Positions 1-8,659 of a DNA stretch of 64,000 nt are shown here, piece after piece (within the stretch, counting starts at the first letter, position 1; each line of letters begins with the position of its first letter). The stretch covers positions 680,489-744,488 of the forward strand of contig NC_018329.1 in the NCBI RefSeq assembly GCF_000234665.1. Reading direction: 5' to 3'. Under the pieces are notes generated by a model. It searched no databases, was not told the DNA's origin, and saw only the letters and a program-made list of their open reading frames with translations. Both the position numbers and the translations under genes were made by a program. The DNA is from Leishmania mexicana MHOM/GT/2001/U1103. Lineage: Eukaryota; Euglenozoa; Kinetoplastea; Trypanosomatida; Trypanosomatidae.

Positions 1-1204
1 CCCCAAAAGAAAAGAAAACCGAAACAAAGCGCAGCATGGAAAACGGGAGAAACGAGAACGGTAGGGCACATGGGTGACGGGGCAGAAGAGAGGGAGAGGG
101 GTGGGGAAACAGGTGTGTTCATGTGTGCATGCAGGACCTGCTACTCGGTCCCGCGTACATATATATATATATACCTTTGTGTGTGAGTGTGGGAACATGT
201 GCCCCCCCCCCCACTCGTCCGTAAGAGCGCGCCCGTGAGAGCCGCACACACACACACACACACACCACACCCGCACACGCACACATCGACAGTCCGGTAC
301 AAGAACAGAGAGGCAAAGAGAAGTAGTGATGAGCCTGAATGATGCGAACGATGTCAAGAAGGGGTGTATGGGGGAGGGGAGGGGAGCTGGTGGCGGCCGG
401 ATATATATATAAGACGGACTGGGGGTGGATGGGTGGGGGTTGAAGGGGACCTGCTTACCTTGTGTGCGTGTAACAGAACGAATGACGTCACATGCACGAC
501 CCTTGCTCCCTTCCGATTCTTCCTCACGCTTTCACTCACATCCCCCTCCCCCACCACACACACCCCGAACCGCGCCCACACGTAGGTCTGTGCATATTTC
601 CGACAGCGCCGGAGGGCAGGACAAGCAGCAACACACCGCACATAAAAAAAGGTTTAACTCCGTAACACACACACACACACACAGACGACTGTGAGAGACG
701 ATGTACGAGAGTAAAGACGAGGGCGGTGATGGGTGAGGAAGAGGGTTCGGAAGAGGACGGAGTACCACCTGCCCTCCTGCAAGCGACAGTGGGCGCACAA
801 AACGTCAAAAGCGGAGGAGAGAATGAAAAAGGCAGGAAAGGGCGAAGAACGAAGCGGTGAGCCGGTCAGCCCAACGGCGCGGGGTGCACAGACGGAGGGA
901 TGGGGAAAAGAATACACGACCATAGAGTGGTGAGGGCCTGTGGCGTGATGTATGTGTGTGGGGGGGGGCGGGGGCGGGGCAGAGTCACCCCCCTCCCCCC
1001 ACACACACAGAAAGCAACAACAAGAAGAGAACACACAGAGGGAGGATAACTATGCGATGCACAAGGACGACTGTAATCAACCGTCTGCAGCGAAAGTGAG
1101 AGGGGAGGGGAGGGGGAGGGGAAAGAGCAGCCATCAATGCGGACTAATATGGGACTGAGTAGGTGAGTTGGGGGGAGGGAGGAAGGTAGTGGTACGGGGA
1201 GCTA
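1..1204. other. Non-coding flank with microsatellites
   Basis: No convincing coding frame. It lies downstream of the minus-strand gene ending at 1205, so it probably holds that gene's 3' UTR and the spacer beyond it. Visible are an AT run at 159-173, a CA run at 245-265, a TA run at 401-411, an AC run at 663-682 and a G run near 958-967. Confidence 0.6.
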
Positions 1205-1633
1205 CTACTTCCGCCTCGACTGCTTGTGCTCGTACTTTTCCTTGGTCTTCTCCCACTGGAAGCGTTCCGTGAGGGGTATAGCCTCGATGGTGCTGGTGTA
1301 GCTGCCCGCCACACCTATAACGAAGTCTTGGGTCTCCTTCGGGTAGACGATGATCTCCACTAGCTTGTTGCCATTTTCCAGCTCCGACAAGGTAGCATTG
1401 TGCAGCGCCTCGATGTCGCTGTCACGGCTAAAGTAGTAGCGGATGTGGAACTCGTACTCGAGGGTGTCGTTGTAGAAGGCCCAGCGCTCACCGTCGTCGT
1501 ACAAAAGGCGGAAGAGGAGGCCGTTCTGCTTCTTCGGGAACATCTTTAGTGCCTTCAGCGGCTCCTCCGGTGGGCCGCCGTACTTCCACACGATATCGTC
1601 CTGCGCCGAGTACGTAGAGTAGCCGCAGCCCAT
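1205..1633 (-). CDS. Small myristoylated protein (SMP/DUF1935 family)
   Basis: Predicted 142-residue protein starting MGCGYSTYS. Gly2 fits N-myristoylation and Cys3 palmitoylation, as in the Leishmania small myristoylated proteins. The rest (about residues 15-130) is a single calpain-like DUF1935 beta domain with the family signature WAFYNDT followed by YEFHI. There is no protease domain, so it is a stand-alone acylated DUF1935 protein, not a calpain. Known SMPs are sorted by their acyl groups to the flagellar membrane, flagellar pocket or plasma membrane; which applies here is not visible. The start is chosen because the MGC motif sits directly ahead of the domain; the open frame upstream is low-complexity and has no domain. 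The C-terminus is basic and Lys/Arg-rich (ends SRRK). Next upstream gene on the same strand is the RMI1-like gene, 0.7 kb away. Confidence 0.85.
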   Translation of the reverse strand: MGCGYSTYSAQDDIVWKYGGPPEEPLKALKMFPKKQNGLLFRLLYDDGERWAFYNDTLEYEFHIRYYFSRDSDIEALHNATLSELENGNKLVEIIVYPKETQDFVIGVAGSYTSTIEAIPLTERFQWEKTKEKYEHKQSRRK

Positions 1634-2322
1634 TGTATCTTCTATGCGCCACAGGCGTGTGTTATTATATGGGACGTGAAGAGGTGACTTTCGTGATGGG
1701 GCAACTCGCCTGTTTTGTTGGGCGTCGCTGTTCCGAGTGCGTGGCGTAACGACCTTCCGGCTCACAGATGGACACGTGCGGTGGCGGTGTGCACTCCTGT
1801 GCCCCACAACCCCGTAGAGAGAGATTGAGGAGTCAAGCAAATCCCGCCAAGAAAGAAAGCGAAGACAACGACGTCGCGGTGTGTGCGTGTGTGTACGTGC
1901 GGAGGGCGTCAGGGAGAGGTTTATGGGGTAGAGGTGCTGGCAAGAGAGAGGAGGTGGAGAGAATGGGTAGGGCCGTCGTGATGGGGGGGGGTGGCGCTTG
2001 ACACTCGCATGCACAGTCGTCCACGCATAATGTACAAGGGAACGCTTGCTCGCGCCCACCTGCTGCTCATAGAGGCAAGAGAGTGTGAGCGGGGGAGGAG
2101 CGGCAACCAACTCTGCCGAGTATGGAAGACACATCAAAAACGATGGGAAGGATTACCAGCGCCATCATCACCGTGACAATGGTGGTGGTGGGGAGCTCTG
2201 GTCCGATCACAAAAGACGAGCGGCGTTGCCGTCAAAGGAAGAAGATGAGGGAGCGGCACCTGAGAGAGTGCATCGCTGCTGTGCTGTTCCGTTCCCCACC
2301 CCCTTCTTGCTGTCTGCTCCGC
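1634..2322. other. Intergenic spacer
   Basis: Spacer between the SMP gene and the RMI1-like gene. It contains a G run near 1982-1990 and purine-rich stretches around 1940-1990, which read as pyrimidine-rich on the transcribed minus strand. No coding potential seen beyond frame shadows. Confidence 0.5.
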
Positions 2323-3771
2323 TCACGGCTCTGGCACAGCGTGCATCACCTCCACGATGCCGTCCCCTGCTCGCCGCACAAGCGTGAAACGCCCTTTGCC
2401 AAACCGCTCCAGCGCGTGCCCGACGGCTTCGACGGTACGCGTTAGCAGCTCCACATCTGCCTCAGCGTTCGATAGGGACAGCGCACGGAACGCATCTGCG
2501 GGCATGCCCACCAGCTGATGCAGCCAGGCATGACCGAGGTCGACGGTGAGGTGATCGTCCTCGCTCACTAGCCCCAGCTCCTCGCCTCGCACGGAGGGGC
2601 TGTTGCTCAGCTGTTGTTGTGTATCGCGCTCCACAGCGTTGGGCGAGGACAGTTGCACGAGAAGCGAGTATGTGAAGGCGTCCCTTGCAGGGTTCGGCTC
2701 TGCCCCGATGTGGTGGCTGTTGTGGGTGGCTCCAGGGGATGGTTCATTGATGACCATGTCCGACACCACTTCTGTGATGAAGGCCACCGTGCAGAAGGGC
2801 ACGTGGGGCGGGTGCTGGGCGGCGTGGGCGGGCCAGCATCGAAGGGGCTGCACAGGGAGAGCTGCGAGCGACTGCTGCGGGTGTTGCTGCACAGGGGCGG
2901 CGGAGGTCGACATCGTTGGCGCGTCAGGAAGACTCGTCGGCTGGTGCTGGTGCTGGTACTGCTGCTGCTGCTCCTTCGAGGGACGTCCAGTGCTCGCTGC
3001 TAGCTGCTGCCGCGCCTGCACTTCCCAGTATACCTCCAGTGCCCGCACGTGGCCACCCATTACCTCGGTGTTCCCAGCGTGCAGCCGGAGAACGCCATGC
3101 TGCACACACGGCACAGAGATGGCCGTGGTATCCGCCACCGATGCAGTTAAGCGCACGTGCAGTTTGGCACCAAGCGAGATGCCTTCTTTGGCCAGCACAC
3201 CATAGCGCTGCCGCGTGCGCGCAGAGGCGTCCTCGACGGCGAGCACACGCTGGAACCCGTCCGACAACTCCAGCCGTAGGCACCGCCACTGACCGCCGCT
3301 TGGCCGCAACGGTATGTGGTTCTGCGCCTCTTCATCTTGCTGCTCCTCCATCGCCTGTAGGGTGGCATCGGCGAGGGAGGCCGCGGTGTCTGTGTCCGCG
3401 TCATTTAGCGCTGCGTTAGGCATCGCACCGGAGCTGCTGCGGGTGGAGGAGAGGGAGTGCACGAGAACGCGGCTGCGCTGCTCGCGCGAGAGGCTCACAT
3501 CCTTGACTGACATGACCTGCAGAACGAGAGTCACCGTGTGCGCCGCTGACGATAAGGAGGTGCCATCGGGATGCACAAGATCCCTGCTGCTGCCTTGGCT
3601 CCGCGCTGATGGCGCTACGCCAGGCAGGTTGAGCAGCCCGGTGGGCGTAAGAAACGGCGCCAGGGAGGGGCGGATGAGCGGCGGACCGGGCCGTTGTGCC
3701 ACCTCCTCCAGATCCTCATCGAGGTGGCTCCGTATGTAGTCCACCGTCGCCTCGCCAGTGCCAGCAGTCAT
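2323..3771 (-). CDS. RMI1: RMI1-like RecQ-mediated genome instability protein (OB-fold)
   Basis: Predicted 482 residues. A short N-terminal helix (IRSHLDEDLEEVAQ) is followed by a segment rich in Pro and Leu. Residues about 155-245 then match the RMI1 N-terminal OB-fold: RCLRLELSDG, a GAKLHVRL strand, and GVLRLHAGNTEVMGGHV, the equivalent of the family's run from 'GVLLL' to 'LGG.V'. RMI1 (BLAP75) binds the RecQ helicase-Topoisomerase III pair and promotes double Holliday junction dissolution; the T. brucei homologue has been linked to antigenic variation. Residues 245-400 are Gln/His/Pro-rich and probably disordered. The C-terminal 80 residues are predicted helical and unassigned. The start is the Met nearest the conserved helix; upstream in-frame sequence is low complexity. 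OB-fold call fairly sure; orthology is inferred. Confidence 0.68.
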   Translation of the reverse strand: MTAGTGEATVDYIRSHLDEDLEEVAQRPGPPLIRPSLAPFLTPTGLLNLPGVAPSARSQGSSRDLVHPDGTSLSSAAHTVTLVLQVMSVKDVSLSREQRSRVLVHSLSSTRSSSGAMPNAALNDADTDTAASLADATLQAMEEQQDEEAQNHIPLRPSGGQWRCLRLELSDGFQRVLAVEDASARTRQRYGVLAKEGISLGAKLHVRLTASVADTTAISVPCVQHGVLRLHAGNTEVMGGHVRALEVYWEVQARQQLAASTGRPSKEQQQQYQHQHQPTSLPDAPTMSTSAAPVQQHPQQSLAALPVQPLRCWPAHAAQHPPHVPFCTVAFITEVVSDMVINEPSPGATHNSHHIGAEPNPARDAFTYSLLVQLSSPNAVERDTQQQLSNSPSVRGEELGLVSEDDHLTVDLGHAWLHQLVGMPADAFRALSLSNAEADVELLTRTVEAVGHALERFGKGRFTLVRRAGDGIVEVMHAVPEP

Positions 3772-4155
3772 GCAACGGCCCGCGTGCGCGTAGCACGAGA
3801 CCGACGGAGGGCGTGCAGAGAAAGACTGTTCTGTCGCGGAGGGGCTGACCGCGTCAACGCGACTTGGTGCGTGCAGGCGAGCACCCCACACCCTCGACAG
3901 CACCTGATGGGCAACACAGCACGAGAGTGACAACTTTATCGGATCCGAGAAGTACGCAAGAGGCAGAAGCGAGTGAAGAGTGGGAGATCGGCGAAGAGAA
4001 CGTGAATACACCCATATACACGCACACGCTCAGCAGAAGCGCTTGATCCGCATGGGAGCTGAGTTGCAATGCGCGATAGTGTGTGCGTGTGTGTCTGCGT
4101 GTGTTGGCTCCCCGCCCCGCTTCGTCGCTGCCTACTCGTTTTACGTTCCCGGGGT

Positions 4156-4222
4156 CTGCGTGCACGAAACATGTAAGCACCCCGCAGGAGAAGAGATAGA
4201 GGGGGGAGAGAGAGACAGGAAG
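4156..4222 (-). promoter_or_regulatory. Candidate trans-splicing signal for the RMI1-like gene
   Basis: On the minus strand, positions 4222 to 4187 are almost pure pyrimidine, and the first AG after it falls at about 4156. That is the arrangement of a kinetoplastid polypyrimidine tract and spliced-leader acceptor. It would give a 5' UTR of roughly 385 nt. Confidence 0.35.
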
Positions 4223-5563
4223 ACGCATTGACATGTAGAGGAGCTCGCATGTATATGTTGTTATGTGTGCGCCGCGTGATCGGGTGCGCATCACGCAGCT
4301 GACAATCAGCGGCGGAGTTTGCGCATGCGCGCAGTCAAAGGAGGTGCTGTGGGACGGAAAAGGGGAGCTGAGACAGGGGGAGAGAGATGTGACGAGAGTG
4401 TGAGGGGGGGGCGAGAAAGTAAGGCTTCTGCATCGACAGGGCACACGGTGCAGCACCTGCAGGGTAACCCCTCTCCCGCCCGCCCGCCCACACACACACA
4501 CACTCCACATCTCCCTCTCCTCTTTTTCTCGCACTCACTTACACCCTCGCACCACTCCATGCATCCTTCCCAATCACATCCACGTAGAGGACGACACCAT
4601 TCGTCAATACCGTACCGTGAAACGGCGGCGGCGGCGTCGGGGATGGGGGAGGGGAAGGTGTGTTACTTGCTGCACCTAGGCGCGCACATGCATGCGCCAA
4701 AGTCGGGCGTATGCACTGACGCGCGTGCGACGGACTTCCCTTTCCCTCTCTCTCTCCTGCGCTGTTCGGTTCAGCTCGCCTCTTTATGTTCGTATACATG
4801 TATATACATATACATACATGTCGCTTCAGAGTTGCCGATGCATGACATGGCAAGGGCCGCGAGCACGTCGCGCTGATGGGCGCGTGCGTGATGGGTGGCT
4901 TGGCTGCTTGGCGTCACGACGGCAGCCACTAAAGTAAGACGTGTATATATATAGATACAGATATAGATATGTTCCTATAAAAGTAGAATGACAGGAGGGA
5001 GATAAGGGGGAGGGGGAAAGGGACAGACACAGGGGAGGAGGGAGGGAGGGTTAGGGGGGAGGTGGATAAAAGGCGAAGTATCTTTGGCGTGTATGTGCGT
5101 GCGTGAGGGTGGATGGAAGGGGTGGAGGGGTGAGGATGAGAAACCGAGACCACGACCCGCGAAAGGACGACTAACATGACTGGGCAAACAACAACAGAAG
5201 AAACGAGTGAGGGAGAGAGGGGTGAGCGCTAAGGCGTGTTGGCACCGACCTCCCTCCTCCTCCCCTGTGCCAGGTGCACACGGAATAGAAAGCACGGTAA
5301 ACAGACAACAGCAACAACGAAGAGGCCAACAACCCCCCTCCCCCTCCCCCCCCAAAAAAAAACCGAGCGTACACACGCACACACACCCGTACACGCGCAG
5401 GCCTGCAGTCTTTTTCTTTTCGTGTCTCGCCACAAGGACGGATGCGAGGTGTCGAGGGAGATGGCGGAGGGGGAGGGGAAAGGGGGCGGTAACGCGCACA
5501 CCGATGGGGCGAGAGGAGAAAACAAGGCAACCCTCTCCCAGGGACTATGGCCGTACACACGCC

Positions 5564-5564
<1 letters not shown>

Positions 5565-5598
<34 letters not shown>
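5565..5598. repeat. (AC)n microsatellite, about 17 units
   Basis: Uninterrupted AC dinucleotide run inside the spacer downstream of TECR. Likely length-polymorphic between strains. Confidence 0.9.
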
Positions 5599-5600
<2 letters not shown>

Positions 5601-6414
5601 AATCGCCAATCGCAAGCAGAGAGAAGCCGCACTGGGATCAATGACGTGTCGAACCAGCTGTCTGGAAATCTTTGCTGTGTGCGTGCGTGTGTGTGTGGTG
5701 TCTGGGAGGGGTATGGATGAGGGAGGAGCGGGGTAGGTGGTGGGGAAGAAAGGGAGAAGGACTGCTGGACGCAGCAACAAAACGTGCTCGTGTGCTGCAT
5801 GACAGCGTCGAGCGATTAACATTCGTCTCCCTCGACTTCCGCTGCCTCTTCGTATTGTGTCGCCCCTTACTCTTCATCATCTTTCTGCTGCGGTGAAACC
5901 ACACAGTTAGCCAACGCGCAGGCGCACACGGTCCCCTCCTCCCCTCCCCCACCCACACACACAAAGTACGGCGAATACGGTAGAAAGAGCAAAATCAACG
6001 AGGATGCCGGGTGGCTGCGAAGGGGGAAGGGGAGGAGAGTCACGACAGGAGAGAGTGGGAGGACCGCTTCCCCTCTCTCTGCTTGGTCCGGAGAGGAGAC
6101 AATGCAAAGGCAAACGGAAAGAAACGCGGCGTAGACTCGTGCTCCAGAGCACACGACACACACACGCGCCGGGTCGATCGATGAACCACCATGAATGACG
6201 GAGACGAAGGGATCAGCAGAGAAGAGTGGGGGTGGGGAAGGGGAGGGAAGGGGGGAGGCTCTGGACGGCGTACCACGGGGACACTGAAAAGAGGGCTCGC
6301 GAGCGACGACGGGGCATTCACACAAGGCGAGGGTGCGGGTGCGGGGGGTGGGGGTGGGGAAGAGGGACTACAGCGAGAGGCTTGTGCCACTCAACATCAG
6401 AAAATGTGCACACA

Positions 6415-6441
6415 CATATATATATGCATATATATATATAC
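6415..6441. repeat. TA-rich dinucleotide repeat
   Basis: CATATATATATGCATATATATATATA-type block, broken once by GC, in the 3' flank of TECR. Confidence 0.8.
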
Positions 6442-6804
6442 AGTCGCCACCCACCACCCTCCCCCCTCACTCTCTCTTCCTCTTCCTTATCCATCTACGC
6501 TCGTTGCCACCCTCGCACCAAGACAACTGCCCTTCCCGCTCCTCGTTTTCGTCCTTCCACCATGTCCCCCCTACCCAACACTACCCTCTTTGACGGCTTC
6601 GCCTTTCGTTCGCTGCGTTCTCTGCTGCACATCGCGCCTAACCGCACTGGTGTCCGTATCACTCTTCATACACAGGGCGACGACGGGGATGGACGGCAGC
6701 GATGGCGGCAGACCTCCAAGCTCAGGGGCCGCTGCTAGTTCCTCTCCCTGCCCTCCCACCGTTTTGCTCTCACGCACCGCTGATGCTGATGTGTGGACGT
6801 GGCC

Positions 6805-7725
6805 CTACATGATGAAGGGCAGAATGGCGGCCTTCTTTTTATTGGCTGGGTCCGCCTTGACGTAGCCCCGGTGCTTCTTCTTCGCCCAGTCCGCCATCTG
6901 CACGAAACCAGCTAGCGTGAAGAACCAGGAGGACAACATATTCGTGCCGATGGAGAAGGACACCCACGACATGATCTCAAAGAAGTAGTTCGGGCACGAG
7001 ACGAAGGCGAACAGAGGACCTTTCGGCACGTTGCGGGTGGTGTCACCGTCGGACTTGCGCATCGTGCTAAGCTGGTAGTGCACCGCAAAGTTCAGCAGCT
7101 CGCTGATGACCATGGACACGGCGCCGAAGTTTGACTGCGTGGCGCTGGTCGATGTGAAGGAAGGATTGCACAGCACGTACCCGATGAAGGCGGCGAAGGA
7201 CCAGTAGTAGACGCAGTTCTTGAAGATGTTGCGCATCGGCATCGTTGGGTGCGAGAACTTGTGCACGAACATGGACTCGAGTTCGCGCTTGAGGAAGTGG
7301 GCGAGGAAGAGGCCAATGTACAGCTTCTGCGTGTAGCCGTAAGCCGGCATCGGGGCAGAGCCGTAGATGAGCGAAGGGCGCATGGCGTACATCAGCATAA
7401 AGGCGATGGGACCGGCATACTCGACGTAGAACACAGTGCGGTAGCCGATCTGCGGGCCGAGGTCCTTGTAAAGGAGCACTGAGCCGTCCTTCACCCCCTG
7501 CTGCGATAGGGGCACCTTATCTGACAGCGTGACGAGGTTCGAGCGCAGCTTGCCGCCATCCGCAGCTGGCAGCGGCGACTCGGTGCTGGGAAGCTTGAAC
7601 GACTTGCGGTGCACGTTCACACCCGGTTGGTAGGCTTTCTTCAGATCTGCGAGCGTGGCGCTGGCTGCCAGCTCCAGCTCCTGCTTGCGGGCACCGTCCA
7701 GGCCAGAAGCAACGATAACCTTCAT
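6805..7725 (-). CDS. TSC13: Very-long-chain trans-2,3-enoyl-CoA reductase (TECR/TSC13)
   Basis: Predicted 306 residues. Residues 1-85 form a ubiquitin-like N-terminal domain (MKVIVAS; TLADLKKAY; VLLYKDLGPQIGYRTVF), as in eukaryotic TECR/SC2 proteins. The C-terminal half is the steroid 5-alpha-reductase-like membrane domain with SCPNYFFEIMSWVSF and a carboxy end of KKHRGYVKA...ILPFIM, both hallmarks of the family. TECR carries out the last NADPH-dependent step of the ER fatty acid elongation cycle, reducing trans-2-enoyl-CoA to acyl-CoA, and serves the elongase system. Several hydrophobic segments are spread through residues 100-290. Length matches human TECR (308). Often annotated in trypanosomatids as a synaptic glycoprotein SC2-like or steroid dehydrogenase. 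The start is fixed by the Ub-like domain. Confidence 0.92.
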   Translation of the reverse strand: MKVIVASGLDGARKQELELAASATLADLKKAYQPGVNVHRKSFKLPSTESPLPAADGGKLRSNLVTLSDKVPLSQQGVKDGSVLLYKDLGPQIGYRTVFYVEYAGPIAFMLMYAMRPSLIYGSAPMPAYGYTQKLYIGLFLAHFLKRELESMFVHKFSHPTMPMRNIFKNCVYYWSFAAFIGYVLCNPSFTSTSATQSNFGAVSMVISELLNFAVHYQLSTMRKSDGDTTRNVPKGPLFAFVSCPNYFFEIMSWVSFSIGTNMLSSWFFTLAGFVQMADWAKKKHRGYVKADPANKKKAAILPFIM

Positions 7726-8659
7726 GGTGAGAGAGGGGGAAGGGGGAGGGGGGTTTAGAGAGAAGTGTGATACGAGGTGTGGTGTGGTGTGTGTGTGTGT
7801 CTGCGGAACAGCGCAGCGAGGCGGTTTGTAAAAAGGAAAGGGAAGAGGTGGAGGGCTGAATGAGATGTCGGGAAGACTGCGCAGTGGAGGTGCGTACATG
7901 CGTGCACGCAGGCGTGTGTTTGTTGATCGTTTAGATGGGTTGAATGGGTGTTCGGGAGTGAGGAAGAGGTGTGTGTGTGGGGGGGGGGGGCAGTTGAGGC
8001 ATAAGGATCAATGATGTGGGGAAGGTGAGCAGAGAGGAGGGTGTGCGAGAGGGTGGAGGAACGCCGCGCCCGCCTCCCCATCTGCCTTCGACCATTCAGA
8101 TGTCCATGGGAGGAAGTCTCTCTCTCTCGCTCGCTGTCTTCCTCCGGGACACATTGGAGGCAACTGCTCTTCATCTACACATGAGTGTGTCAGCGCACCT
8201 GTGCGTTCGAGTGTTCGTATGTGTGTGTGTGTGTGCAGGTTGGTCCTCCTCACACTTCACTTGTTGGGTGGGTTCTTCTGCTGCGTCATGGCGACAAGCG
8301 AAACGGGAACGGATCGCTCACTCCACTTGTACGTGTCGACATACCCACACAGAGACACCATCAGCCATCCAAAGCACGCATCATGCAGCCCATCATCCCT
8401 CGGCGCCTCTGCACCGCCTGCTCCTCTCTCTCTGTGTGTGTATATATTATGTTCTCAGCGAGACTGCGCGAGAGGTCGACAGGGACGGCGTTGTGCCTCG
8501 TTGTTTCTCCCCTTCGTCTCACTTGCCCTTTCCCGCTGTTGAAGCGCCGTTGCGGACGTCGGTACCGTCGAGGTGCGACTACTTCATTGAGTGCGTGGGC
8601 GTAGACTTGCACGTGCTGGACAGACAGTTGTGCGTCCCCTGTCTCCCCTTCGTGCGACA
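7726..8659. other. Intergenic spacer
   Basis: Spacer between TECR and the ATP-grasp/SET gene. Immediately upstream of the TECR start (7727-7765) the minus strand is C/T-rich. A G run lies at 7979-7990 and a short GT run at 8220-8235. No gene seen. Confidence 0.5.

Larger units (their letters stand above)
3772..6804. other. Long spacer with simple repeats, no gene seen
   Basis: Three kilobases between the RMI1-like gene and TECR, the longest gap in the window. It probably holds the TECR 3' UTR and the RMI1-like 5' UTR. It contains an AC repeat of about 34 bp at 5565-5598, a TA-rich block at 6415-6441 and strongly purine-rich plus-strand sequence near 4990-5070. Long open frames here are cysteine/valine/arginine/histidine-biased readings of dinucleotide repeats and are not convincing. 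I could not recognise a SIDER retroposon by eye. Confidence 0.5.
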
